Assembly (NCBI RefSeq): GCF_029963765.1
Contig: NZ_JALBYU010000023.1
Span: 40,680 to 104,679, forward strand
From: Pseudomonas sp. UYIF39
GTDB lineage: Bacteria; Pseudomonadota; Gammaproteobacteria; Pseudomonadales; Pseudomonadaceae
Reading direction: 5' to 3'
Length of the DNA: 64,000 bases
Shown in pieces: positions 38,184 through 47,557 of the stretch. The notes beneath the pieces were generated by a model that saw only the letters and a program-made list of their open reading frames with translations, was not told where the DNA came from and did no database searches. Every line of letters begins with the position of its first letter. The stretch's first letter is position 1. Made by a program: the position numbers and the translations under genes.

Positions 38184-41100
38184 ATGAGCCGATACGAGAA
38201 CGATCGCCTTTCCACTACTGGAGGCAGTGAATCCGCCACGCAGCCGGACGATCACTACCATCACCTGTTCAACAATTTGCCAGTCTGGGTATTAGAAGCA
38301 TCGTCCAGTACACACCGAGCTCTCAAGAACGCCACGCTTATGACGCCGGACTGGCATGGCACCGCAACACCGCTGCAGCACCAGTCGCTGAAAAAGATCA
38401 GTCAGGAACACTGGACCCATCGAAATCGTCTGGACTCAATGCTGTCGAAGCTGCAAAGCGCACAAGCCTTTGCCGAACCGCTGCTGAGCGACGCCCTAAA
38501 AACCCGGTTTGAACTGGATCTGGACGTCAAAACCACCTTCCTGCGCCTGTACATCCCTCAAACCGTGCCGCTTTTCGGAATCAAGACTGGCGCCGCGCGC
38601 ACCTGGACCGTGTCGATGCTCGACGCGGCCCTGCATAACTTTCAGGAATCGGAAACAGCGGCAGGGGCTTACGAGCCAGCCTCGACGTTCATCACCAAAC
38701 CTTCGCCCACAGGGCAGTTCGATACGCTGCCGGCGGTCAAGCAAAAGCTCACTATCGCGGCCTTTACCCGGTTGTGCCGGGAACTGGATATCGGCGCCCG
38801 GTACAACGCTTACCTCAAAGACAATCTGAGTTTGTCCAACCCGGTGGCCGGTGCGGTGTTGAAATCGAAGGTGATCGGCTCGCACAAAACAGCACTCAAA
38901 TCCGTGCTGCAGATGGCGCAAATCCGAAGGGATATTCCCGCGGATGCCCATCTCTCGATCCTGCGCATTCTGGAAGGGCGTTCGGGTGCTCGACTGGATG
39001 GGCAGCCGCTGTATGGTCACGATCTGACCATGATGTCCTCCTCGCTGACCGGCATTGTCATTTTCGCGGCGAGCCTGGAGCGCGCACGCACGGCAACACG
39101 GATCATCGCCTACATTCCCGATGATCCAGAGCATCCTCTCAAGGAATACCCGAATACATTGGCGTTCATGGCCGAGCTGACCCGCAAACTGCGCTCGCCC
39201 GCTTATCAAACGTTCTTCAGTCGTTTCGTCGACCACAAGGAAAGAGGACATTTTTTCGCGGACCTCAACCGTCGCCTCCAGCGAGTGACCTGGCATCAAC
39301 ACCGACTTGGCGACGCACTGCCGAGCTGGCGCGAAACGCCCATCGACAAGCCTGATTTGCGGTTTTCGGCGATCCCGTTCAGAGCGGACCTGTGGAACCA
39401 TCTCTATCAGCGACAGCTGAACAAGATCCTCAACGATGCAAGTACGCTCGCCGTCTCCACCGCCACTGCCGACAGCAACGCGCGATGGGCATTGTGGAAT
39501 GCCTTCAGCAAAGTGGCCTCGAAAACCCTTGAAATCGCGACGTTCGTTGCGTTGCCTTTCGTCCCGTTTCTCGGCGAATTGATGCTGGGCTACATGGCCT
39601 ACCAGTTACTCGACGAAACCTTCGAAGGCATAGTGGACCTGGCTGAAGGGCTGAAAACTGAAGCGTTCGGGCATCTGATGACGTTCGTCGAAACGGTGGT
39701 TCAGGTGGGGACATTTGCGGTGGGCAGCACCATCGCTGCCCGCACCCTCAGCCGTCTGCTCTCCCGTGAAGCTATTGCGCTTGTCGATCCACTCAAACCC
39801 GTCACAACGCCCGAAGGAAAAACCCGCTACTGGAAGCCGGATCTCAAGCCTTACGAACAAGCACTCATTTTGCCCGAAGGAGCAAAACCCGATCATCTCG
39901 GCCTCTATCAAAACGAGGGCAAGACGCTGCTGCCACTGGAGGGAAAACTGTATGCCGTGAAGCCCGACCGCGTGCCAGGCACGTTTCAGATTGAGCATCC
40001 GAACCGAACTGATGCTTATCAGCCCCCTCTGCTGCATAACAACCACGGCGCCTGGCACACAGAACTGGAGCAACCGCTGAACTGGGACCGGGAAAAGGTC
40101 ATGCGCCGCCTCAGCCATAGCGTCGAGTCGTTCACCAGCGCCGAGCGCGAACAGATCCTGCGGGTCAGCGGTTACCACGACAACGTAGTGCGCGAAATGC
40201 ATGTCGAACATTATCGTCCGCCTTCGCTGCTGACAGACACGATCAAGCGCTTCAGGATCAACCGGGACATCGAAACCTTTATTGAACAGATCGGCAGCGA
40301 CCAACTCGAGCGCTATCGGAAGGCCGATGTGACCCTGCAACACCAACTGCTGACCAGCTTCGATTCATGGCCTGTCGACACGCCAATGCCGGCACCGGAA
40401 ACCCAAACGCGAGCCTTCAGAAAACTAACGGCCGAACTCGCCCGAAAGCACGACAAATCGCTGTTCGAGACACGCTATCGCGCGCAAGAGAAAACCGACA
40501 ACGTGCAGGTCCAGCGACTGCTCGACGACGTGCATGGATTGCCGACCGATGTCGCGCAAGAGCTGGTGAGTAATGCAACCGGGACCGAATTACGCCAGCT
40601 GCACAACGGTCGCACGCCCCAACGGCTCAAGGAGGCAGCACTAAAAGCCATGGAAGCCGTACGCGCAACCCGAGCCTGTGAAGGCCTTTATTCCGACATT
40701 CTGGACAACACCGACGCCCACCGACTGGCCTTGCAAAGCCTGAATTCGCTGCCCGGTTTTCCCGCCGAGCTGCGTATTGAAGTGAGGGATTACGCCCATG
40801 ACGGTCTTGTGCGCGACAGCATTGGCCAGCTCGATGCACCAATTGTGAAAACACTGGTACGCGCTGAGCATGGTATTTACCAGGTATATCAAGACAGCGG
40901 TTCGGTGCCCGGTGATTTTTATCAGGGACTTTTTCAGGCGCTGCCGCAAGCACAGCGCAATGCGTTGAGCCCATCGATCGCAAATGCTCAGGCACTCAAA
41001 CTACACATCGCCGAACATGCACTGAACCAACCGGCACTACGCAAGCTGTTTGCAAAAAATCCCAACCGAAAACCGTTCTACGATCCGACGACCATGCGCT

Positions 41101-43049
41101 TGCCTGGCGGCTCGGATGGATACCGGCGCAGTTACTTCCCGACGCCGTCCCTCAACGAACGTGCTCGCGAGGTTTACCCCAGCCTTTCCGAGGAGGAACT
41201 CCAGTCAGTTGTTCTCCAGCTAGAAACGCATCCCGATGGCGCTCGCATGGAGCTCTCACGCCTGTCCAGCGAGCTCTCGCGACTGAATCAGGACCTGAAC
41301 ACCTGGATAAATGACTCGCCCACTGTTCACCCGCAAACCCGAGCCTCCTTGAACGAACTGGAACGGCAGGTCGCTCGACACAATCGCAGGCTGCTGGCCC
41401 AGGAAATCCAGCGCAGCTGGCGCCGACAATCAGAACGGGACCTCGATAGCCCGAATGACACGCCGCGCTACACACTCAGATTTGCCGAGCCGATTCTTGG
41501 CGATCTACCGACGCTGACGGCCGATTTCCCCCATGTGTCATTGCTGTCCCTTGAAGGGAATCATGCTGTGCAGGGTGTTCCCGAGTTTCTTCAGCGCTTC
41601 AACAGTTTGCGCCGCCTCGATTTAAAACGCTTTTCCCTGACCTCCCTCCCCGAGGCCATTCCTCGAATGACAGACCTTGATGCGCTGGTGTTAAGCGATT
41701 GCGGAATCAGGTTCGATGCAGCCAACTGGGCGAAACTGTCTTCATTGAACAAGCTGGTCATTCTGGATCTGTACCAGAACCCGTTCACTATGGTGCCCAG
41801 TGTCGAATCTATGCCTGAGCTTGTTCACCTGGACCTGAGCCGTACCGGCCTGACCGACATTCCCGACAGCGTAGTTCGCCACCCAAAACTCGATACCGCC
41901 AAGCTGCTACACAACAGGATCAGTGAACTGCCATCGCAATTATTCGAAAGCCCGGTGTACACCAAACGAGCAATACACCTGACGCACAATCCTCTTTCGG
42001 ATAACGCCCGACAACTGATAAAGCATCACTACTTCGACAGCTCATTCGATTTGGGTATCTATGCCCCAGAGGCGGACATCAACCGAGTCAGGGCGCTGTA
42101 CCCGAACCTGGAGGTCGAACAGGCGAGCGAGTTTGTCTATGAACTGGCAGGCACACTGGCAGACGGCCGGATCGAGCTGACAAACCTTGAAGCGGAGTTG
42201 GCACAACTGAGCAACGACTTGGCGGTATGGACTTCCGACCTTCCGGCCCAACACCCGTTGACGGGCGAACCGTTCACCGCCCAACAACAGCTTGTCGAGC
42301 ACTTGAACCGCGACCAGTTCAAACAGACGCTGGAGCAGTGCTGGCGGCATGAAAGCGAACTGGATGATTTCAATGAGGCGCTGGAGCCCACCTATGAACT
42401 CGTTTTCGAGTCCGACATCAACGGCGACCTGCCTACCCTGAACGCCGACTTCAGTCATGTGACATCGCTGGAGTTACGCAGCGCCAACGGAGTGACCCGC
42501 GCCGGGCGTTTTCTGGAGTCTTTCCCCAACCTCAAAAGCCTCAAGCTTCGCGACTGTAATCTGGGCAACATTCCCGATGCTGTATTCAAGATGGGTCAAC
42601 TGCGGTCGCTGTCGCTCCCAGAATGCCGCGTCGAACTGTCATCGGAATCGGCAAGTGCGCTGGCGGGAATGGAACAGCTCGATTATCTCGATCTGGCCCA
42701 CAATCCCCTGGGGCAAACGCCTGACCTGAGTCAGATGATGGAGCTCGCTACCGTACTGCTGAATGACACCGGTATCACCGAAATACCGCACGGCCTGCTG
42801 CAAATGACCGAGCTGGACTGGGCCGACCTCAGTGGCAACGCCATCACCGAAGTCCCCAGCGATGTGCTGGAGCTGCCGGTGGAAATCGCTGAAAACATCA
42901 GTTTTCGAGGTAATCGGTTTTCCGAAGAGAGCCTGCTACGGCTGATCGGCTACTTCGAACGGACGGGCATGGACTTTGGCGTGGAAGAGGTGATCAATCG
43001 AGGTGAGATGGATCTCTCGACTTCTGAAGGCTCCGACATGGAGGAATAA
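38184..43049 (+). CDS. Large LRR protein with dermonecrotic-toxin-like N-terminal region
   Basis: A 1621-aa protein of the Pseudomonas family with an N-terminal DUF6543/dermonecrotic-toxin-like region (about residues 1-950). Two hydrophobic helices are present (near 440-475, ATFVALPFVPFLGELMLGYM, and near 500-520). The C-terminal third contains two homologous modules (about 984-1285 and 1290-1610). Each has a helical linker (AREVYPSLSEEELQSVV; VRALYPNLEVEQASEFV), an LPTL(T/N)ADF-HV strand, and about six leucine-rich repeats. Relatives usually continue into a NEL-type E3 ubiquitin ligase domain; here the protein ends shortly after the second LRR block with STSEGSDMEE, so I see no catalytic domain. 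There is no signal peptide; delivery by a specialised secretion system is a guess. It sits between aruC and argR, genes that are otherwise neighbours. Confidence 0.8.
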   Translation: MSRYENDRLSTTGGSESATQPDDHYHHLFNNLPVWVLEASSSTHRALKNATLMTPDWHGTATPLQHQSLKKISQEHWTHRNRLDSMLSKLQSAQAFAEPLLSDALKTRFELDLDVKTTFLRLYIPQTVPLFGIKTGAARTWTVSMLDAALHNFQESETAAGAYEPASTFITKPSPTGQFDTLPAVKQKLTIAAFTRLCRELDIGARYNAYLKDNLSLSNPVAGAVLKSKVIGSHKTALKSVLQMAQIRRDIPADAHLSILRILEGRSGARLDGQPLYGHDLTMMSSSLTGIVIFAASLERARTATRIIAYIPDDPEHPLKEYPNTLAFMAELTRKLRSPAYQTFFSRFVDHKERGHFFADLNRRLQRVTWHQHRLGDALPSWRETPIDKPDLRFSAIPFRADLWNHLYQRQLNKILNDASTLAVSTATADSNARWALWNAFSKVASKTLEIATFVALPFVPFLGELMLGYMAYQLLDETFEGIVDLAEGLKTEAFGHLMTFVETVVQVGTFAVGSTIAARTLSRLLSREAIALVDPLKPVTTPEGKTRYWKPDLKPYEQALILPEGAKPDHLGLYQNEGKTLLPLEGKLYAVKPDRVPGTFQIEHPNRTDAYQPPLLHNNHGAWHTELEQPLNWDREKVMRRLSHSVESFTSAEREQILRVSGYHDNVVREMHVEHYRPPSLLTDTIKRFRINRDIETFIEQIGSDQLERYRKADVTLQHQLLTSFDSWPVDTPMPAPETQTRAFRKLTAELARKHDKSLFETRYRAQEKTDNVQVQRLLDDVHGLPTDVAQELVSNATGTELRQLHNGRTPQRLKEAALKAMEAVRATRACEGLYSDILDNTDAHRLALQSLNSLPGFPAELRIEVRDYAHDGLVRDSIGQLDAPIVKTLVRAEHGIYQVYQDSGSVPGDFYQGLFQALPQAQRNALSPSIANAQALKLHIAEHALNQPALRKLFAKNPNRKPFYDPTTMRLPGGSDGYRRSYFPTPSLNERAREVYPSLSEEELQSVVLQLETHPDGARMELSRLSSELSRLNQDLNTWINDSPTVHPQTRASLNELERQVARHNRRLLAQEIQRSWRRQSERDLDSPNDTPRYTLRFAEPILGDLPTLTADFPHVSLLSLEGNHAVQGVPEFLQRFNSLRRLDLKRFSLTSLPEAIPRMTDLDALVLSDCGIRFDAANWAKLSSLNKLVILDLYQNPFTMVPSVESMPELVHLDLSRTGLTDIPDSVVRHPKLDTAKLLHNRISELPSQLFESPVYTKRAIHLTHNPLSDNARQLIKHHYFDSSFDLGIYAPEADINRVRALYPNLEVEQASEFVYELAGTLADGRIELTNLEAELAQLSNDLAVWTSDLPAQHPLTGEPFTAQQQLVEHLNRDQFKQTLEQCWRHESELDDFNEALEPTYELVFESDINGDLPTLNADFSHVTSLELRSANGVTRAGRFLESFPNLKSLKLRDCNLGNIPDAVFKMGQLRSLSLPECRVELSSESASALAGMEQLDYLDLAHNPLGQTPDLSQMMELATVLLNDTGITEIPHGLLQMTELDWADLSGNAITEVPSDVLELPVEIAENISFRGNRFSEESLLRLIGYFERTGMDFGVEEVINRGEMDLSTSEGSDMEE

Positions 43050-43081
43050 ATCAACCTTCAGCAGGTGGCGTGGTTGCTCTT

Positions 43082-44062
43082 TCACCCACGCTCCGAGGGT
43101 ACCGACGACAGTTCGAACGGGCTGCTGCTGCGCCGCTGGTTGCGATCTTCCCGCGGCGTGGCACCGAAGAAGTTGCGGTAGGCGCTGGAGAAGTGCGGCC
43201 CTGAGGAGAAGCCACACGACAGGCCGATCTGGATGATCGACTTGCTGGTTTGCATCAACATTTGCCGGGCCTTGTTCAGGCGCAGTTCCAGGTAATACTG
43301 GCTCGGCACACGGTTGAGGTATTGCTTGAAGATCCGCTCCAGCTGCCGACGGGACACGCACACATGCTGGGCGATTTCGTCGGTGGTCAGCGGCTCTTCG
43401 ATGTTGGCTTCCATCAGCAGCACGGCTTGCGTGAGCTTCGGATGGCTGGAACCGAGGCGATTCTGCAGCGGAATGCGTTGGCGTTCGCCGCCTTCGCGGA
43501 TGCGCTCGACCACCAGTTCTTCCGACACCGCACCGGCCAGCTCGGCGCCGTGGTCGCGGGCCAGCACGGCCAGCAGCAAGTCGAGCACCGACAAGCCACC
43601 GCATGCCGTCAGACGATCGCGATCCCAGTCGAACAGATGACTGGTGGCGATGACTTTCGGGAAGCGCTCGGTGAAGTCGTCCTGCCAGCGCCAATGCACG
43701 GCAGCGCGGTAACCGTCGAGCAAACCCAGTTGCGCTAACGGGTAAACACCGGCCGACAAACCACCAATCACGCAGCCAGCACGCACCAGTTGCTTCAATG
43801 AACTGCTGAGCGCTGGCGCAAGCGTGGTTGGTGGCTCATCGGCGAGCAGGAACAGTTTCTGGAAGTTTTCGAGCTTGCCGGCCCACGGCTCACCCGGCAA
43901 TTGCCAGGCGCCTTCAGTCGGCGGTTCGACCTGCAAAAACGACAGTTCGTAGACAACATCCGGATGCACACGCTGGGCAACACGCAAGGCCTCCTCAGCC
44001 AGCGCAAGCGTCAGTGCTTTAGTGCTGGGCCAAATCAGGAAACCAATTCGATGGGCAGTCAT
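43082..44062 (-). CDS. argR: Arginine-responsive AraC-family regulator ArgR
   Basis: Activates arginine catabolism and uptake genes and represses biosynthetic ones in Pseudomonas. It is unrelated to E. coli ArgR. The 326-aa protein has an N-terminal GATase1/DJ-1-like domain (HRIGFLIWPSTKALTLALAE; GCVIGGLSAGVYPLAQLGLL). The C-terminal AraC helix-turn-helix pair (TTDEIAQHVCVSRRQLERIF and IIQIGLSCGFSSGPHFSSAY) starts near residue 225. The start is the ATG at 44062; the frame to 44071 would need TTG. It is the last gene of the aot operon. The aruC and aotJ promoters both carry its likely half-sites. Confidence 0.94.
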   Translation of the reverse strand: MTAHRIGFLIWPSTKALTLALAEEALRVAQRVHPDVVYELSFLQVEPPTEGAWQLPGEPWAGKLENFQKLFLLADEPPTTLAPALSSSLKQLVRAGCVIGGLSAGVYPLAQLGLLDGYRAAVHWRWQDDFTERFPKVIATSHLFDWDRDRLTACGGLSVLDLLLAVLARDHGAELAGAVSEELVVERIREGGERQRIPLQNRLGSSHPKLTQAVLLMEANIEEPLTTDEIAQHVCVSRRQLERIFKQYLNRVPSQYYLELRLNKARQMLMQTSKSIIQIGLSCGFSSGPHFSSAYRNFFGATPREDRNQRRSSSPFELSSVPSERG

Positions 44063-44175
44063 GGCGGGCAATCCGAAACGAAAACACTGTTAGAAGCCGA
44101 AAGCGGCTGCAACCAAATTAGACCATCTGGCGCGCGGTGCGCAGCATGACCTAATTTGGTGCGTAACGGGAGCGA

Positions 44176-44940
44176 TTACTTGAGGCTACCCGAGAGGAAT
44201 TGTTGCAGACGTTCGGACTGTGGATTGACCAGCACCTCACGCGGGTTGCCGCTTTCTTCGACGACACCTTTGTGCAGGAACACCAGCTGATTCGACACTT
44301 CACGGGCGAAGCCCATTTCGTGCGTCACCACCACCATGGTCCGGCCTTCCAGCGCCAGGGCCTGCATGACTTTCAGTACGTCGCCGACCAGTTCCGGGTC
44401 GAGCGCCGACGTCGGTTCGTCGAACAGCATCACCTCAGGTTCCATCGCCAGCGCACGGGCAATCGCCACCCGCTGCTGCTCGCCGCCGGACATGTGGCCC
44501 GGATAAGCGTCTTTACGATGAGCCACGCCGACCTTGTTCAGGTAGTGCTCAGCCTTCTCGCGGGCTTCGGCCTTGGACATGCCGAGCACGTGGACCGGCG
44601 CTTCCATGATGTTTTCCAGCGCGGTCATGTGCGACCACAGGTTGAAATGCTGGAACACCATCGACAGGCGCGAACGCATGCGTTGCAGCTGTTTCGGGTC
44701 GGCGGCCTTCAGCGCGCCGTCCTTGTTCGCGACCAGTTTCAGCTCTTCGTTGTTGAGCAGGATCTTGCCCGCGTGCGGCTGCTCCAGCAGGTTGATGCAG
44801 CGCAGGAAAGTACTTTTGCCGGAGCCACTGGAGCCGATGATGCTGATCACATCGCCAGCCGCCGCTTTCAGGGACACGCCCTTGAGCACTTCGTGACTGC
44901 CATAGCGTTTATGCAGGTCTTGGACTTCAAGTTTGTACAT
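44176..44940 (-). CDS. aotP: Arginine/ornithine ABC transporter ATP-binding protein AotP
   Basis: Drives import of arginine and ornithine by ATP hydrolysis at the inner membrane. The 254-aa protein from the ATG at 44940 has Walker A GSSGSGKSTFLR, the Q-loop in FQHFNLWSHMTALEN, the signature SGGEQQRVAIARAL, Walker B VMLFDEPTSALDPELVG and the switch histidine in VVVTHEMGF. It is typical of the HisP/GlnQ class for polar amino acids. argR follows after about 110 bp and aotO precedes. Confidence 0.96.
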   Translation of the reverse strand: MYKLEVQDLHKRYGSHEVLKGVSLKAAAGDVISIIGSSGSGKSTFLRCINLLEQPHAGKILLNNEELKLVANKDGALKAADPKQLQRMRSRLSMVFQHFNLWSHMTALENIMEAPVHVLGMSKAEAREKAEHYLNKVGVAHRKDAYPGHMSGGEQQRVAIARALAMEPEVMLFDEPTSALDPELVGDVLKVMQALALEGRTMVVVTHEMGFAREVSNQLVFLHKGVVEESGNPREVLVNPQSERLQQFLSGSLK

Positions 44941-44967
44941 GCGGTCGGTTCTCACAAAAACAGTCAG

Positions 44968-46080
44968 TCAGTCGTTGAGCAAGCGCCCGTGACGCAGCGC
45001 TTCGCGCCCCGCCACCTTGGCCAGCCAGAAACCGGGTTGGGCATAACGCAGCCGTTCAATGGCAAACAGCACCCCGGACGTACCAGCACACACCGTGCTG
45101 ACCCGATCCGATAACGGATCGATCACTTCGAAAATCTCATCGCCGGCTTCAATCCACTCACCGGGTTTACGCAAGAAACTGATCACGCCAGGGTGTGGCG
45201 CAAACAGCAACTCAGTGCCTTCGAACGGCATGCCTTCGCAAGCATCTTGCGCAGGTTTTGGCCATTCGCCGCTGATCAGGCCTTGCTCGGCAAGGAACGC
45301 CAGAATGCCTTCGGCGTAAGCCGTCGCCTCTGTGCGACCGGTATCGGCCTGACCACCTAATTCAATGGTAGTCGCCAGGCAGGCCAAGGGAATCTGCGCA
45401 TCAGGAAACTGACGCGCCAGACGCAACCACGGCAGCGAACACGCTTCGTCAAACGAACTGCCGCCAGAATCTTCCGCCAGTAGCCCCACCTTTACGTTCA
45501 GGTGCGCGGCCAACGAACGCCATTGCGGCCAGTGTTGCGGCAAGGCGTACATGTGCAGCGCCGCTTCGGCATCGCAATGCAGATCAAGCACCACGTCAGC
45601 CGTGCAGGCATGGCTCAGCAAAATGCGCTGCATGCCTTGCAACTGACTGGCGGCTGGCGGCAATGCGGCGAGCACATCACTCATGGTCTGACGGATCAGC
45701 TGAACATTGGCGTGCGGATCATCACCCAGGTGCCCTTCCAGCTCCTCGGCCACTGGCGCGCTCAGCTCGACGAAATCCCGGTTGAAGTTCTTGCCGCTGC
45801 CCGCCTCAAAACGCCCTTGATGATTGCCCTGAAGCAGTTGGCCGAGGCCCAGTGGATTGGCCACCGGCACCAGTTCGATCACACCGTTGAGCAAGCCTTG
45901 GGCTTCGAGTTCGGTCAGGCGCTTTTTCAGCTCCCAGGCCGTGCGCATCCCCGGCAGCTCATCGGCGTGCAGGCTGGCCTGGATGTAGGCCTTGCGTTCG
46001 CCACTACCGAAGCGGAACACCGAAATCTGGCGTTCGCTGCCCAAGTGGCTCCACGGCAATGAATGATCGATGCGTTCCAT
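44968..46080 (-). CDS. aotO: AotO, succinylglutamate desuccinylase/aspartoacylase family protein
   Basis: A 370-aa zinc-hydrolase-like protein of the AstE/AspA (M14) family embedded in the arginine transporter operon. Putative ligands are in QASLHADELPGMRTAWELKK (H and E of HxxE) and VVLDLHCDAEAALHMY (His), with NFNRDFVEL as the substrate loop. A C-terminal beta domain follows (GVISFLRKPGEWIEAGDEIF). It lies 1 bp before aotM's stop side, so it is translationally coupled. P. aeruginosa has the same gene in the operon (PA0891) and there it is dispensable for transport by memory; the substrate is unknown. An acyl-amino-acid hydrolase role is inferred. Confidence 0.88.
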   Translation of the reverse strand: MERIDHSLPWSHLGSERQISVFRFGSGERKAYIQASLHADELPGMRTAWELKKRLTELEAQGLLNGVIELVPVANPLGLGQLLQGNHQGRFEAGSGKNFNRDFVELSAPVAEELEGHLGDDPHANVQLIRQTMSDVLAALPPAASQLQGMQRILLSHACTADVVLDLHCDAEAALHMYALPQHWPQWRSLAAHLNVKVGLLAEDSGGSSFDEACSLPWLRLARQFPDAQIPLACLATTIELGGQADTGRTEATAYAEGILAFLAEQGLISGEWPKPAQDACEGMPFEGTELLFAPHPGVISFLRKPGEWIEAGDEIFEVIDPLSDRVSTVCAGTSGVLFAIERLRYAQPGFWLAKVAGREALRHGRLLND

Positions 46081-46081
46081 A

Positions 46082-46780
46082 TCAGTGCTTCCGCGGGGCC
46101 AGATAGCCCAACCAGCGGCGCTCGGCCAGTTTGAACATCCGCACCAGAATGAAGGTCAGGCACAGGTAGAACACGCCGGCGGTGATGTAGGCTTCGAACG
46201 GCAGGTAGAACTGCGCGTTGACCGTACGCGCGGCACCGGTGATGTCGATCAGAGTCACGATGGACGCCAGACTGGTGGTCTGCAGCATCATGATCACTTC
46301 GTTGCTGTACTGCGGCAGCGCCCGGCGCAAGGCCGACGGCAGCAAGATGCGCTTGTACATCTTGTAGCGCGACATGCCCATCGCCTTGGCCGCTTCGATC
46401 TCACCGTTCGGCGTGGCCCGCAGGCTGCCGGCGATGATTTCAGCGGTGTAGGCGCTGGTATTGATCGCGAAGGCCAGACACGCACAGAACGTCGCGCTGG
46501 ACAGCCACGGCCAGAGGAAGCTTTCACGTACCGCTTCGAACTGCGCCAGACCGTAGTAGATCAAGAACAGCTGCACCAGCATCGGTGTGCCGCGGATCAC
46601 GTAGGTATAGAGCCAGGCGCTCATGTTGACGGCTGCGTTTTTCGAGACGCGCATCAAGCCCAGCGGCAAGGCGCACAGCAGACCGAAAAACAGCGACAGC
46701 CCGAGCAATTTGAGGGTGGTCACCAGGCCGCCGAAGTACAACGGCAGGGCCTCCCAAATGACGTTGTAGTCGAAGATCAT
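46082..46780 (-). CDS. aotM: Arginine/ornithine ABC transporter permease AotM
   Basis: An inner-membrane permease of 232 aa with five hydrophobic segments (for example LVTTLKLLGLSLFFGLLCAL and FEAYITAGVFYLCLTFILVR). It has the polar-amino-acid permease signature EAAKAMGMSRYKMYKRILLP, the EAA loop that contacts AotP. YVIRGTPMLVQLFLIYYG is the other family hallmark. The start overlaps the aotQ stop by 4 bp, and aotO follows directly. It pairs with AotQ to form the channel. Confidence 0.95.
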   Translation of the reverse strand: MIFDYNVIWEALPLYFGGLVTTLKLLGLSLFFGLLCALPLGLMRVSKNAAVNMSAWLYTYVIRGTPMLVQLFLIYYGLAQFEAVRESFLWPWLSSATFCACLAFAINTSAYTAEIIAGSLRATPNGEIEAAKAMGMSRYKMYKRILLPSALRRALPQYSNEVIMMLQTTSLASIVTLIDITGAARTVNAQFYLPFEAYITAGVFYLCLTFILVRMFKLAERRWLGYLAPRKH

Positions 46781-47466
46781 AGATCAGCCGCCCTTACGCC
46801 TACCGAGTAGCGCTTCTCAAGGTGACGCAATGCCAGCAACGAGACGCTGGTGATCACCAGGTACATTGCCGCCACTGCGAGGAAGAAGGTGAAAGGCTCG
46901 CGGGTGGCATCTGCCGCCTGCTTGGCCTTGAACATCATGTCTTGCAGCCCCACCACCGAAATCAGCGCGGTGGCCTTGGTCAGTACCAGCCAGTTGTTGG
47001 TGAAACCCGGAATCGCCAGGCGAATCATCTGTGGCACCAACACCCGGAAGAACACCTGAAAACTGCTCATGCCGTACGCCATGCCGGCTTCTGCCTGACC
47101 TTTCGGGATCGCCATGAAGGCACCTCGGAAGGTTTCCGACAGGTACGCACCGAAGATGAAGCCCAGCGTGCCGATACCGGCGGCCAATGGGTTCAGGTCG
47201 ATGTAGTCGTCAAAACCAAGCATCGGCGCGACGCGGTTGAGCAGGTCCTGACCGCCGTAGAAAATCAGCAGGATCAGCACCAGATCGGGAATCCCGCGGA
47301 TCACCGTGGAATACAGGTCGCCCAGCCAGGCCAGCCAGCGAATCGGGGACAGACGCAGCGCAACGCCGATCAGACCCAGAACAATGGCCAAGACCATGGA
47401 CGACAAGGCGAGCTGAAGCGTCAGCCATGCGCCATCGAGGATGACAGCCCCGTAGCCTTTCAACAT
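46777..47466 (-). CDS. aotQ: Arginine/ornithine ABC transporter permease AotQ
   Basis: The second permease, 229 aa, homologous to AotM. It shows TVIRGIPDLVLILLIFYGGQ and the EAA-loop region GQAEAGMAYGMSSFQVFFRV, with five or six hydrophobic segments starting at ILDGAWLTLQLALSSMVLAI. It lies 91 bp downstream of aotJ and overlaps aotM by 4 bp. The order J-Q-M-O-P-argR equals the P. aeruginosa operon. Confidence 0.95.
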   Translation of the reverse strand: MLKGYGAVILDGAWLTLQLALSSMVLAIVLGLIGVALRLSPIRWLAWLGDLYSTVIRGIPDLVLILLIFYGGQDLLNRVAPMLGFDDYIDLNPLAAGIGTLGFIFGAYLSETFRGAFMAIPKGQAEAGMAYGMSSFQVFFRVLVPQMIRLAIPGFTNNWLVLTKATALISVVGLQDMMFKAKQAADATREPFTFFLAVAAMYLVITSVSLLALRHLEKRYSVGVRAADL

Positions 47467-47557
47467 GATTCAGGTCCTCGAAAAGGGGGATGAAAAAATG
47501 GCGCAAACCTCAGAGATTCTGTTGCTTGCGCCATTTCGGACTTGTCGCCGGGGTGTA

